From Acestrorhynchus altus (lineage: Eukaryota > Chordata > Actinopteri > Characiformes > Acestrorhynchidae): DNA of 64,000 nt. The position numbers and the translations under genes were made by a program. Shown one piece after another: positions 10,956 through 23,458 of the stretch (the first letter of the stretch is position 1; each line of letters starts with the position of its first letter). The notes beneath the pieces were generated by a model. That model worked only from the letters and a program-made list of their open reading frames with translations. It had not been told where the DNA came from and ran no database searches. The stretch covers positions 965,348-1,029,347 of the forward strand of contig CM067525.1 in assembly GCA_034509495.1 (NCBI GenBank), given 5' to 3'.

Positions 10956-11192
10956 TTTTTGTCCCTCAGCCTCATTCTTTGTCTCATTTATCCTCCATTT
11001 TCACATAAGTGATTGGTTTAACACCCAAACACACACTCGTGATCTCATTATTTGATTTGTTGTTTGTCGCTTTATTCTGTCTTTGTGCTAAAAAATCCAT
11101 TTGTATGTTTGTGATGTCGTCCTTTCTCTGAGCCAGTTTGGCACGTATCCAAAACGAAGCCCAGTAAAGCTGTCTGTTTGACCCTCATACCA

Positions 11193-11193
11193 G

Positions 11194-11232
<39 letters not shown>
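11193..11232. repeat. GC then CA dinucleotide array
   Basis: GCGCGCGC at 11193-11201 passes into a CA array to 11232. Alternating GC followed by CA is a strong candidate for left-handed DNA. Confidence 0.85.
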
Positions 11233-11233
<1 letters not shown>

Positions 11234-11669
11234 ACAAACTGTGTGGGTGTAGTAGTGATGGAGGCCATTGCCTGTGGATTTGATGAGTTGCATCGTTTAT
11301 GCTCTTGCCCTCCCCTCGCTGTCTCTGCACCGTCCTCGAGGCAGCAGAGGTAGAACTGCGGAGGTAAAAACAGTAGAAAGCGTAGTGCACACACATGCAT
11401 TATTAATGCATTATAATACATTACCTCTACTGCCTCTAGTCCACTCAGACACCGCTGTGGCTTTCTTCGCCCGAGGGTCACTTCGACTGGGCTGCAGCTC
11501 TGCCAAGACATGCCCCTGTGGGAGTGCTGGTGCAGGGACTCGCAGGGCTGTGGGAGCACACACAGGAGCATGTTTAGAAATGTGCTTCATGAGTCAAAAG
11601 ATGACAAACCGCCGTTGAAGACGATTTCATTTCTAACAGTAAATACACTCAGCGGCCGAAAAATCACAC
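11233..11669. other. Unique sequence, nothing recognised
   Basis: No supported gene or repeat was seen. Confidence 0.3.
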
Positions 11670-11879
11670 CCAGAATGACGTGTGGGGTTGGAGTTCTGTT
11701 GGGAAGGAAGATGAAGGTGATCAGGATCAATAACTGATAACTGTAGTCTGATCTGATCAATATTTATTGATCTACTCATACAGAAGTGCTGTCTCTCAGT
11801 ACGGAGTCGGGTTTAACGCAACACGCCAGACGTCTCTGCATGGAGGAGTAGAGGTTCCTAATGGTGTCCTGTGATGATC
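11670..11879 (-). mobile_element. Tc1-like family B, 3' end fragment
   Basis: It carries the terminal block GAAGGTGATCAGGATCAATA, the non-coding tail with CAATATTTATTGATCTACTC, and the last transposase codons (reverse strand YTSMQRRLACCVKPD-type). It is truncated before the catalytic glutamate. Confidence 0.75.
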
Positions 11880-12095
11880 GTTTGTGTGTGTGTGTGTGTG
11901 TCCATCAGCTTGGACAGAACACTCTAAACCAGTATTGAGTGGTGGAGAATATGATTGTGGCCGTGTTCAGTACTGCTTCAGATCAGTGGTTTTATGAATG
12001 ATTAAATATTTATAATTAAATACATTTACAGTCATAATTAAATGTGATAATTGAATCCACAGGCATCATACCTTCCCTGGCATTTCTCTTCCCCT

Positions 12096-12165
<70 letters not shown>

Positions 12166-12247
12166 CCTTTTGTTTATTTCCTCTCTTTTGTTGCTGCTGG
12201 TTATGAATCACAATACTAGGGTTTAAGATTTAATATATTGTGATGTT
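11880..12247. other. Short GT array, AT-rich DNA and a CT microsatellite
   Basis: GT repeats lie at about 11883-11900 and a CT array at 12100-12162. The rest is AT-rich with no gene. Confidence 0.6.
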
Positions 12248-12435
12248 TACCCCACAGGACCACCACAGAGCAGATATTATGTGTGTGGTGGGTCGTTCTC
12301 AGCACTGCAGTCACACTGACACGGTGGTGGTGTGTTAGTGTGTGTTGCTGGTACAAGTGGATGAGACGCAGCAGTGCTGCTGGAGTGTTTAAACACTGTG
12401 TCCACTCACTGTCCACTCTATCAGACACTCCTACC
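12248..12435 (+). repeat. PAL foldback repeat, copy 3 (left arm and core start)
   Basis: It contains CCCCACAGGACCACCACAG, the arm ending GTTTAAACACTG, and GTCCACTCACTGTCCACTC, and stops at CTCCTACCG. The arrangement matches copy 1. Confidence 0.75.
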
Positions 12436-13392
12436 GGATTATTGTGCAGTAGTGAGAGTATTTGGCTGATCTGGAATCAGCGCATGCCTTTTAAATCCCC
12501 ATATACCAGTCTTACAAGTCTGTTATATACATCGTGAACGATGAATCGATTTATTGAGCAGCCCAACCACAGAAAGGGTAAAAACACGCAGTCAGGCACT
12601 CAAATCTGTCTCTCTCTCCCTCCTCCTGGTAGCCGCTGTTCTCCATTCTTCCGCCCGACTCGCATTCGCTTCTACAGATCCGTCCTCGGCTCCTCGCACA
12701 CCCTCCATTGTTGGCAGAAACACACGCCGACTCTTCCCAAATCAACCGCAGAAAACGGCTGACAAGCTTATGTGCCTTTCTCTACCTCTCTCCCTCTTTC
12801 ACGCTCTGTCTTTCCCTCCTCCCTCTCCGGCAGTAATAGTTTTTTAGATGAAAGCGCAAGAAAGATTCTCTCCAGGATGCCTCTTAGCCCTTTTCTCCTC
12901 CAGCTTTATGACGAGGCTTAGAGGCGGTTAGTGCGCGCTTACCGAGACAAACACAGCGGGTAAGCAATGCTGCAAAATAAGTAAATAAAGGTGGGGGCGA
13001 AAGGGAAAAAAAAACAGAAGCATAAAAGGAAGGACGTGTGGTCTGGGGTCGGGTCTTTTCAAACCGGCTCTCGTCTTCTAGCAGTCCAGTGATTGCGTAT
13101 CACAAAGGCACCAACCAAATGAAAGGAGCTCAATTTAGACTGAGTGCTTTCATTTGCCGCTAAGAGCCGGTGGTGTAATGGATTTGTGTATCTGTGTGTG
13201 TGTGGTGTGAAGATGTGAACGCAGTTTTACACTTAAGGATGGTGTTTTTTTTTTTTGCTCCATATGAGCTGCTGCCCACACAGCAGCCCTACAGCAGAGC
13301 CCGTGACAAATTTGTAGACGCTCCAGCAAGTGAGGGGATCTCGGGGTTTTTCATAGGGATGATTTCCAATGATTACATTTCTCCCACATTCC
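12436..13392. other. Unique sequence, nothing firmly recognised
   Basis: It includes a pyrimidine-rich patch at 12600-12840 and poly-T at 13243-13255. No gene is supported. Confidence 0.35.
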
Positions 13393-13820
13393 AGATCTTC
13401 AATGATCAGGACCACCACAGAGCAGCTGTGGGTGGTGGGTCATTCTCCGAACTGCAGTCACACTGACACAGTGGTGGTGTGTTAGTGTGTGTTGCTGGTA
13501 CGAGTGGATCAGATGCAACAGTGCTGCTGGAATGTTTAAACACCGTGTCCACTCACTGTCCACTCTATTAGACACTCCTACCGAGTGTCTCCACCTTGTG
13601 GATGTAAAGTCAGAGACAGAAGCTCATCTGTTTCTGCACTGTTTGTGTTGGTCGTCCTCTAGTCCTTCATCAGTGCTCACAGGACGCTGTCGGCTGGACG
13701 TTTCTGGTTGGTGGACTGTTCTCGGTCCAGCAGACACTGAGGGGTTTGAACACTCCAGCAGCACTGCTGTGTCCTGATCATTGAAGATCAGGGTGAAAGG
13801 AGGAGAATAAAGTCTGCAGA
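13393..13820 (+). repeat. PAL foldback repeat, copy 4 (most complete)
   Basis: GATCTTCAATGATCAGGAC at 13394-13412 and its perfect complement GTCCTGATCATTGAAGATC at 13771-13789 bound the unit. Inside are the left arm (to GTTTAAACACCG near 13540), a core of about 190 bases, and a truncated right arm from GGGTTTGAACACTCC. The sequence AGGGTGAAAGGAGGAGAATA continues to about 13820 and recurs at 18841 and, inverted, at 61247. It has no convincing coding capacity and looks like a non-autonomous foldback transposon. Confidence 0.8.
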
Positions 13821-14890
13821 GAAACAGACGAACAACAGTCTGTGAGAGAAGAAACAAGCATGTGGTTTTAATGAAGTGGCTGATTGTTGAACTGTAGACG
13901 GTTTCGGAAGTTGATTTACGTTATTCTGGAATGTTTTTTGAGGACGTGTCTTCAGAACTGTACTGGTTCGCTCGTCTGCTGGTTTGTGACAGATGTAAGA
14001 ATCAGTCAGTGTTGGTTGTCTTATTTTGTCATTTGTTCATTTATTTCTCTTTGATGGTTTGTTGTCATGGTGATAACAGGCAAGTTTTTTATTAGACAGT
14101 GTCATGCTGTCTCTGATTGGCTAATCAGAAACGATGCAAATGATGCTCATTATCAGCAGGGATCATCAGAGATGAGTGGAGAGATGGAGTGAGATGGAGA
14201 GAGAGATTGCTTTTATGTGCACTTTTTAAATTGCAAGTTTTATATTAAGTAGGGACGTCTTGATCAAGTCATGCCAACCAGTCCAACTCCTGTAATGTTG
14301 AGTACCAGCCGATACACGTGGATTGTGGCAGGGAGGCCACACTGGGGCAACACAGCATCAGACACACCCCTCTACAAACCAATCAGCATCATGTATAGGA
14401 ATATGGAACTCGTGTAATGACGGTAGAACGTAGTGAACTGCACGTGTATCTGAAACAAACCGAACTGGACGCATACAGTGTAACCGAAACCAGTTGTGGA
14501 AACACCCTTAGAGAAGATGACCGTCTTCACTCAGATGGAAGAGGAAACTGATGGCAGTCTTTCAGAAGACGGGGCCGCCTTCCTTCGTTTCATAGAGGTT
14601 TTCACTCCGGATTAGCATCCTCCATTACCTTACTCCAAAGAGCACATTAAACCCGCTCGTTTAGCCCAGCCGCTGCTCGCTGCGTTACATTAGCGAGAGC
14701 CGCCATATGGCTGGAATGATTATTGGTGTTGGAGTATTGCCCCATCAGCCACAGGCAGGTGAGAGAGGGGGACCAAATTTAGGTTTTGTTCTTCACGTGT
14801 GCAGGTAAATAAATGAATAACAGGAGCAGCGTGTTTGCCTCAGGTTAGACATTTTGAACATCATGATGGGCAGGTAATTATGTAGAGTAT

Positions 14891-14921
<31 letters not shown>

Positions 14922-16423
14922 TTTTAATTTAGGCCGGAGGTGTCTCGTCTGCCAGGTACAGTAGAACAGCGCCGCGGGCTCCTGCAATGTTTGGATGATG
15001 GTAAGAAATACCAATTTACCAGTTTACGATTTAGTTGTGGTGGTGGTGTAGTCCATAACTTGTGGTTTTGTGCTTATTCAAACTGTTTGCAGGAGGGAAC
15101 AAGCAGTTGGACCCATCTGTAGGTCTCCAGATGGAGGTTAGTCAGCAGTTAATGATGGTTGAAGCTCACACCTGTCATAAGCGTAGATTCGCTGTTCTCT
15201 CGGTGTGTTCAGATGGTCATAAAGAAATCGTAAAACCACGAAAGTTGCACTTAAATGGCAGAAAGTTGTGAATTCGTGTGGTTGAGCTGGAGAATCTACT
15301 GTGTTATCTGGGTTGTAAATGATTGGAATTTTGGAGATGTTATCAGACTGTCCCATCACACGTACAGTCAAACTACCTTGTGTTTTTGCACCACAATTCG
15401 TTACAATGTCTAACCAACTGTCAAACGTGGTGGATGCTGACTCACTAAGGTCTGTTTAATAGATTAATAATAAAGTTTCATTGTGTAATAATCATAATAT
15501 CATAATTGTAGTTTCATTGACGATGTTCCTACCAAACACCACCAGATGGGATGGTTAGGCTTTGCTGGCGAAATGCACAAAGCAATAACTGCTCACACTT
15601 GTTTGATTAGCATAAAGGCCGTGCAAGGTTAAATCCTCTGCTGACGGGGACGGATTTGTCCAAAAGCGCTCCGTCTGTATCCCCTGTGGTAAGGTTGTTA
15701 GCCTTTAACATAGTGACCTGTCTGACAGAGGAGCTAAACTGCTGCTTTCTCCCCAGTGGACGGAGAAGCCTGTAAATAAACTCGTAAAGTCAAGGACTGT
15801 TCTACACGCCTGCCAAACCCACATTCAGACCAGTGCAATCCTTTCGCTTTAATGAGCGTGAATCGCACACATATGTACGATTGTTGTGTAATAAGTGTAA
15901 TACAGATACACACGTTTACTATAGGAGCGCACAGGCACTGAAGAACGCTGATAAAAGCTCCAGGCTAGACCTCGGGGCATGATATGTTCATACACACAGT
16001 TTCACAGCTATATGTTTAGCGCACTGCACAGCAAGTGTCTGGTTTGGTATCCAGAATTGGTGTCAGTTCAGAGAAGAAAGGGAACCGAGGAGAACCTGCT
16101 ACCTGTTACATACTCTGCCCACAAACGTGTTCTTTCATGGCAACTGCTGCCAGATTAAACGACGTGAAATTCCAGTAGGAATCAACCAACGGGAATGAAA
16201 CTTGGTGGGTAGGGTTGACATTGGGAGATGTCTGCACCTCACTAACAATTTAACAGCCTTTCCACCAAGAGAACTCTGCTTTTGAACTGGTTCTGTTCGA
16301 GAACCTTAGCTTTTCAGCAAACCATCCCGCATTTTCACCAGTTTTAGTGGAACTGAGGATACATAACCCTACAAAGGATTAAACTGTTATTTTTTCTTTA
16401 TTCTTTATTATTATTTTTGATGT
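13821..16423. other. Mostly unique sequence with one ATTT array
   Basis: A tetranucleotide ATTT array spans 14888-14925. The stretch 14245-14480 reads like an old dispersed element (AGGGACGTCTTGATCAAGTC, later ACCAGCCGATACACGTG), but I cannot assign it. The block 14580-14760 is a candidate conserved non-coding element on appearance only. No gene is supported. Confidence 0.35.
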
Positions 16424-16516
16424 CTCTACCACACCATCTGCAGAACTGAGTGAGAACATTCAAGCTGCATGGGGTGGATCATCACAGGACACCATTAGGA
16501 ACCTCTACACCTCCAT
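16424..16516 (+). mobile_element. Tc1-like family B, internal fragment
   Basis: CACACCATCTGCAGAACTGA, then ATCATCACAGGACACCATTA and AACCTCTACACCTCCAT, match the transposase C-terminal coding region of the longer copies. Both ends are missing. Confidence 0.75.
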
Positions 16517-17544
16517 TTTAATCTTTTATTCATCCTGATAACTTATCTTGCTCCCCAAAAACACTGCAGTTCCACACTTTGAGTTTCCCCTGTGTTGGAA
16601 CATGGTTTTGAGTGGGGAGTGAGCTGTTCTAATGGCTTGGTTACATTGTTGTTGTAATATCTCTGTTGGGGACAGTAATGAGGACAAATATTGCAGGTAA
16701 ATTGTTATATGGCAAGCTGTTTAAACGGAAACTGGGTCCAAGAAGTTCGAAAGAAGGATGGCAATGGCATTAAGTTATCACTGATATCCAGTTACATTGT
16801 ACGGTCACCCAGTTCTAAGCAGCTCTCTACTGGGTTATCAAAGCCAGTTGGATTTCCCACTGCCAGCTATTCTATCAAAATCCAGATGAGTGCTTTTAGT
16901 CACCGCTGAAATCCGTGCGAATGGATTCTCTCCGGGTGGAAATCTAGAGTATGGGCTGATCTAGAGTCAGCCTTCTTATGCTTTTATCCTACCCATAAGC
17001 ATTAGGGAAGGCATCACAAAACAGGGCTTAGATCTGCAGCCCTGCAGGGATTGAATGGGACAGTAGGTGGCAGGTGCAGTGTGTCCTGGAGATAAGGGTT
17101 TATCTTGGGAATCCGGTCCAGTGAGAGAACGTGCTGGAGAGAGAAAGAGAGACAGAAGAGGGAACAAAGTGATGAGCTACATGCATGAGAGAGAGGGAGA
17201 GAAGCCCAGACCTTTGAGCAGATCCAAGGATACTCAAGAGAAGTCAATTTAACATCAGTGTCACAAAGCACAAGGTCATGCTCCAAATCACATCCTATTC
17301 CCTTCTGGAGTGTAGCATCAGAGCAAACTCCCTATCCAGGAGGAAGTGGGTTTAGTCAGGAATGATGTACACCAAGGAGACTCTTATCACCGATGCTGTA
17401 GGATAGGTTTTTAATCTGACAAATTCCAGCTGCCCTTTCGTTCACCTCGTATCATATCTTCTGCAGTAGATATCACTCAGTTTGGGCTGGTGAATAGGAA
17501 CCAAGCCAACTGGAAAGAAAGGGAATAATTCAGGCCGCACTAGT
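16517..17544. other. Unique sequence, nothing recognised
   Basis: A purine-rich patch (GAGAGAAAGAGAGACAG) lies at about 17130-17210. No gene is supported. Confidence 0.3.
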
Positions 17545-17640
17545 TTCTTAAGGTTCTTTAAAGAACCGTTTAACCAGACAAAGAACCGTATATGCATCCA
17601 AATGGTTCTCTTTTAGTAAGGAACCCTTGAGGAACCACCT
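17545..17640. repeat. Small GGTTCTTTAAAGAACC-type dispersed repeat
   Basis: AAGGTTCTTTAAAGAACCG is palindromic and is followed by AAGAACCGTATATGC, TGGTTCTCTTTTAGTAAGG and GAGGAACCACC. Similar phrases occur at 3300-3362 and 32565-32600. It is likely a fish miniature element, family unassigned. Confidence 0.4.
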
Positions 17641-17689
17641 CCAAGCCAAGACATTGAGCGTGTTTGTGTACACTCTCAAAGAGGGGTGT

Positions 17690-18040
17690 TAAAGTCATCA
17701 GTATGATTATTTGAAGCAGTGGTGTTAGTATGGGTCGTAGTAAGTTATCAAAGGAGTAATTATAGGCCTAATATTACAAGGAGTAGAAAGGAGTACTTGT
17801 GGTGATGTGCATATTGGATAGTAGAAGTAGGAACACTGGTAGTAAGACTATTAGTAGTACTTTTAGTAGTAGGAGCATCACTAGTAGGAATAGTAGTAGG
17901 AGGAAATACTTGTAATTGGACTAGTAGTAGTTAGAGTAGGGGAAGTACACGTTGGAGTAGGAGTAGCAGCTGCAGTACTTGTACAAATAAGAGTAATGGT
18001 TGGAGTAGAGGGGGAGCAGGATTAGTAAGGCCAGTAGTTG
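17690..18040. repeat. Degenerate AGT/GTA trinucleotide-rich region
   Basis: Runs such as TAGTAGTACTTTTAGTAGTA and AGTAGGAGTAGCAG dominate the interval. It is an impure trinucleotide satellite with no coding meaning. Confidence 0.65.
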
Positions 18041-18194
18041 GAAGGTGGGCAGCCAGTGTGAAGGGGTGACCAGGGGAGCCTGGGGTCAGCCTCTGAAGGG
18101 GTGGCAGGGGTTATGATTTCATCAGCGTGGGCCGGCCGTCATTAAAGGTGCAGGTGTAATTAGTTTGGTGTTTAGATTTATGGAGAACAGAGAA

Positions 18195-18295
18195 TGTAAA
18201 CATCACCAAAGTGTGGAGCAGTTCAGGGAATTGAACCCACAACCTTCCAGTTACAAAGCTGTTTTCCGAACCACCACCGCTGCTGTTGTTACGCT
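18195..18295 (-). repeat. tRNA-derived SINE-like fragment
   Basis: On the minus strand GTGGGTTCAATTCCCTGA fits an RNA polymerase III B box (GGTTCRANNCC), preceded by AACTGGAAGGTTG as in fish tRNA-derived SINEs. The A box is poor, so this is an old copy and not a tRNA gene. Confidence 0.45.
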
Positions 18296-18819
18296 GTCTC
18301 GGACTGGACGCGGCAACGTTTCGATGAATTTGATGAATTGCTCAGCTTTTTTAATGGTCATATTTTAATAGTGTGCATCAAGGCTTGTTTCTGTGTGCTT
18401 TATGGGAATCGGGTCATAGGAGTTCATTAGTGAGATGAAGATGGGTAGAGCAGAAGATGGTGCGGGGGATTTATTGGGTTTGTTTGAACAGTTATGGGGT
18501 TTAATTAAAACTGGGTTAAACAAATGCTTGTTTGCGGACGTGGTGTCGGCCTTGAAGTTGTCTGCGTTCCTTATTTAGAACGGAAAACAAATTGTGCTGG
18601 TTATGTAAATCAATTATATGTCCCACAGTGCAAACTCTCACCAGGAAATTCACTATCCAGTAACACCGAGCTCTTTCATGTGTGGCCTGGAGATCCCTCC
18701 ATCATAGAAACCACTGAAATCCTTATCCTTTCAGAGGGGGCTTGAGGAATATGAGACTGTCTGTCGGCATTAAGACTGACGCTGAAAGATTTCTGCACGG
18801 AGGAGTGGGAAATCTGTCT

Positions 18820-18868
18820 CCCTGTGGTGGTCCTTGAAGATCAGGGTGAAAGGAGGAGAATAAAGTCA
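18820..18868 (-). repeat. PAL repeat end fragment
   Basis: TCCTTGAAGATCAGGGTGAA plus AGGAGGAGAATAAAGTC matches the outer end of copy 4. No arm or core follows. Confidence 0.6.
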
Positions 18869-19524
18869 CTGTGGCTGGTGAGCGTCTTATTTAGATCACC
18901 AAAGTCCAACTACACACTTGGTCCTCGGGAAGATGATGAAACCATCCTCTCGTAGTCGTGGTGTCTGAGGAAATTAAACACATTCCTCACCTGTAAGCCC
19001 TGTTGACTTCCTTTTAATGATCGCATTCTCTCAACGTGTTTATCGTAATTGGAGGTCAACGGAAGGCCGCCAATGGGGAACAATAGCTCTTCACTTCATG
19101 GCTTTTCCTCTGTTTCTAGAAGATGAGCAGCACACCGGTGGTTTCATATCTATTCAGTGTGTTCTCTGATTAATGTGTAGCTTTAGGACGAACAAAACAC
19201 CAACCCAGGACACGTATGCAGCCATTTAAGTCCAATTTATTGCAAGAATGCATCCCTAAACGACTACTGCTGTGTGAGAACCGTACACGTTTCACTGAGC
19301 GTTCAGTAAAGTAGACGTGAAGGAGTCATGTTTTCAATACTGAGCACCTGTGCTTTGAAATGGTGTTATATTGACCTTATGCCTGCTCTGTCATAGCCAG
19401 TAATTACTACCTTACTGGTCTCCGAGGCTTTAAAGGCATAATGTAGGAGTGACAGATCTGTTTTTCTCTTTCCTTTTCTCAGTCGCACTCTCTTAAAATT
19501 TAGTTTTCTTTATTTTCAAGAAAA
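18869..19524. other. Unique sequence, nothing recognised
   Basis: No supported gene, RNA or repeat feature was seen. Confidence 0.3.
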
Positions 19525-19600
19525 GTCTGAATGAGAATGTGGGTCATGCAGCAAGACAACGACCCTAAGCATGTTAAAGTCGTTAAAGGACTTTTTATAC
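19525..19600 (+). pseudogene. Tc1-like family C fragment
   Basis: The plus strand reads MWVMQQDNDPKHVKVVKG, the block with the second catalytic aspartate. Nothing of the transposase continues beyond it. Confidence 0.7.
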
Positions 19601-19629
19601 AAACAAACCCCCCAAAAAGTAACTTCTAT

Positions 19630-19855
19630 GGACAGAATTTTACCTGTTAGGTAACTGGAGGACTGGAAATGTGGCGTGGTCCAGTGAGTCACGTAGTTGT
19701 TGTTTGGGGCTGATGGTCAGATTTGTGTGTGGAACGGAACCTGTGGTCAACAAGGCACTGTGCATGCTGGTGGTGCGGTGTTTCCTCGTGGCTTGGGTCC
19801 ACTGGTTCGCCTAAACACGCCACTGAATTATTCCGCAGGATAATTCATCGGGATC
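19630..19855 (+). pseudogene. Relic of a different Tc1-like transposase
   Basis: Broken frames give LLFGADGQICVWNGT, CGQQGTVHAGGAV and LGPLVRLNTPLNY. These correspond to the region between the first and second aspartates of a Tc1 subfamily distinct from B and C. Frameshifts are needed to link them. Confidence 0.6.
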
Positions 19856-22800
19856 TAGTTAACCAGGAATCTTTGACTTATTACCTGCTACACACGTGAT
19901 CCTCTGGACTGAGGAATGTTAAATGGTAATGTCCTATCAATCTGCTCCCACTCAAACTCCATGACCACGCTGGCCAATCGGTTTAGACAGGTGGGGGAGT
20001 TCCCAAGCCGCTTCCGGAGGTAAGGCCACGTCTGATACTGATGTACTCTGTGTATAACCTCCCTCCCTCACTCACTCATTCACTCCTTCACTCCTTCACT
20101 CATTCACTCGCTCTCTGGCAATCAGTTTGGTTTTAAATGACTGCCTGTTACCAGGTGGCTGAATTAGGGGGACAGAGACGGGGAAAGATGTGGAGAGAGA
20201 GAGAAGGGAGGAAATCGGAAAGAATGAGATCCTAATGATAGTCCAGGCTCCCTAATAAGGTGCAAATTCTAGGCCTCTGGCATGCGCGACACAAATTGCT
20301 TTTTGACAGTATATTTAAGATGGTAATCGAGTGTCATTTACTGCAGCCAATTTCATTTGGATTGCCTTTCGCATTTGCTCCCTCTGTCTCCAGAGCAATT
20401 GCGATGTATGGGGGTGTGTGCGCCTGTGAACAAATGTGTGTGTTTTTCTGTTTGTCTCCATCAGGCAGTGAAAGAATGGTTTTCTCCAGCACCGTGGAGG
20501 TCACACAGGGGAGAACCCACGGTTTTTTAACCTGAAATGCTGTTGGGTGGGAGGGGATGCCTACATTAGCACAAAATTGGGACGACCTCAGACGTGACAT
20601 TGACCCAACATAGCAGTTTTTTAACTGGACCTCCCGCTTTTGTGAGCGTCTGACTGTGTATGTCAGAGCGGCGCTTTCACAAGGGCGTTTTGTTTTCTTC
20701 ATAAACCGCATCTCCTGCCACTGAGTTCAGGAAGAAGGATAGATGAAGAATGCTCTGAAGGACGTGTAAATGCATAGAAATGACACTGTGGTCCATTTAA
20801 TCAGATCCATATTTGATTTCTCACATTTTTGCTGGAGGAGGGACATGGCACAAATTAATTCTATTGAGATGATCTGATTTCACTTGTCTTTATGAACTCG
20901 AGTTGATGTGGGCGGTGCTTTGCTGTTGCTTTGACATTCCCCCGACAATATAATGTGGTCATATGTGTCTCTGACCACCTCTGAAAGTCCTTTAAGGTGG
21001 GATTTCAGATATTTTGTTTTCCTGCTTTGCTGTAAAGCAACTCTTTTCGTTAATGGTGCCTTAAGGCCACCAGATGGCGTTCTGAACACTGGCGTTAATC
21101 AGAATCAGGACCGGGACAAAGTAGCTAATACCCTGTCCTTCTGCTGAAACCCTACAATATTTTGTTGTTCTTGAGATGACGTTGAAATTGCATCTTCAGT
21201 AAATACGCACATTTTCCTTCGTTCACACCAGCAGTACCCTTCAGTCTGCGCTCACCAGCGTTCATGTTTGAATGAGATTCCTGCTCATGCTTCCCAGTTG
21301 TGTAAAGAAAAACATTCTCCACTCTTAAACACGCCTTCGGCAAACCAACGATTTTTTGATGGATACCAAAATGTCCTGGGGTCTTTACTTGCTGGTGTGA
21401 TGGTTTGTCTTTCTGATCTGTGTTTGGCTGTGGATTTTTTCTGTTATAAACCCGAGAAATAGACATAACACTGGTTCTGTTTCTTTGCAAGTCTCCTCGC
21501 TCCCTCTTTTAAAGTCTGCTTGACAGTGTATGGTTTTAAAAATGTGAAATGTGGTCTAATTGCCTGTTAATAAGTGCCATTAACTCCCAGGAGGTCATGC
21601 AATTAATGCCCTTTTTAATATATAATAATAGGCACAATTAGATGTGCAACAAAGCCTGTATGTGCTTATATTACATAGTGCTGGGATGTCAGATCGTCTA
21701 CAGAACCATTGGACCTTTCAGTGTATTGGCAGAGCTGCCACGTAACTGTAAGAGTCCGAATCAGAATGGAGCTGCAGTCTCGGTCTGGAGCTTTTTAAAG
21801 TCCACTGTAGGATCAGCGTTTCAGTCGACAGTCAGCTTTTTCTTTCCTTTTTATTTTTGTAAATTGATGGTCATACGATCTTTGAATGACCTTGTTCATA
21901 CAGCCGTTCTTCAGCTCTTTATCCTCGTAATTACAATCATTCGTTCCACAAAATATCACCCACTCGGTTCTGAAGCTCTGGTGACGTGACCACGTTGGGT
22001 GAATCCTCAGGTAAGACACTGGCTCTAAACCTACCTAACATGTTCTGGATGTACTAAACTCTCCAGATTGGTAAGAGCTGACGTTTGGGTGGATGTTTAA
22101 TACGTATCGTCTCCAAACAAATACACGGCTCCTCTTCTTTGGATATAAATGTCTTTTGTGTCTCTGTTGTTCAAGCATCCTTTTAAATCATTCAAATTCA
22201 CTCCTCTTTGAAAGGGTATAATTGCTTTATGTACTTATGTTATTATAGTATAGAAATCTATGCCTGTTATTACCGAGACCTGATCCTCAGTTAATTTTTA
22301 TTAATTTTTGTTTGGTTTCATGGGCATGAAAAAATACCCCAGTGCAGAAACCAGTCAGTACGGAACTAAACTGGTATTTGGCTGGAATTAACAGCCTCAT
22401 TTCAAAGCAGTTAAAACAGAAGAAAAGAAACATTTCAGAAACAAAAACAAGCAGTAATTTAACATTCAATCAAATGTCCAATTAGTGGCTTTTAAGCTGT
22501 TTACACTCGTTTTGTGAAATGTGGTGTTCCATCAAATCACTGCCATCATTTAAAAGCTTTTTCAGGTCAATCATCCTTGAAATACTGGCATTACAGAAGT
22601 TTCAGTGGGTGCATTTTTCCTGCTGTTAATCTCAAACATGGCGTAGCTCCTGGAACGCCTGTTGGAAATTCATCGTCCAGAGTGTTTTTGAGCTGAATTT
22701 TGATGAGTTATTCCTAATAATCGGGTTGATACTGATGTTTATAGAGTTATTTAAAATAATTGACAGTGGCTCAAATACATTTATGTATGAATAAGATAAG

Positions 22801-23458
22801 ATGATAACACCACCCCTCAGATAAATCCACATGAGACACATTTTGAGGGAACGCTTGTGGCTCTTCAGGCGTCAGAGGTCCATGCATTGAGCTAGAGTTA
22901 AACATTGTCCATATGAGACAGAAAGACCAGTGGGTCCTCTGAGCTATAGGCAGCATCCCGAGCTCATCCTTGGGGCCACTAGGCTGTACGTAAAAGTCTT
23001 GTTCCATTTAAGGCCACCTTCCAGAGCTCTCCGCTGGAGCCTCTAAGATGGGAGAGCAAACCAGATCTAACTGGACTAGTTCTTTACTGGTACCCACAGA
23101 GGACCAAATATGGTATCCATATGGAACTAACTGTATGGGATATGACATAAATCCTCTTATGAAAATGTATTCTGCACGGTGGGAGTGAGCCTGACTGCAG
23201 ACAGATGCTCTCCAATAAAGGAAGACTGTTTTCTCAGCTGTGATTTCTTAAGACTTTAAACGTGGTTTTATTTTATTACTGGATGCAAATAGAAACTTAG
23301 TTTGGTGTTGGTTGGTACTTTAAATTGCAATGTCTCATCTTATATATCGGTATCATCCCTTCTCAGGACTTTTATTCTGAAATGTGAACACTGTGTGAGC
23401 AAAGAAAGAGAGCAAACAGCCCCTCCCTTCCCCTGAAACCCAATATCTGGGTCAGTAG
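19856..23458. other. Long unique stretch
   Basis: No gene is supported on either strand. 20240-20420 and 21540-21640 are low-repeat blocks with homeobox-like ATTA cores (TCTAATTGCC, GCAATTAATGCC) that might be conserved regulatory DNA. That is inference from appearance only. Confidence 0.3.

Noticed and set aside
13233..13418. Minus-strand 61-codon frame before PAL copy 4
   Set aside because: It runs into the PAL repeat end and a poly-T tract and has no recognisable motif.
18195..18295. Possible tRNA gene on the minus strand
   Set aside because: Only a B-box-like region is convincing. The A box and a cloverleaf could not be drawn, so a SINE remnant is the better reading.
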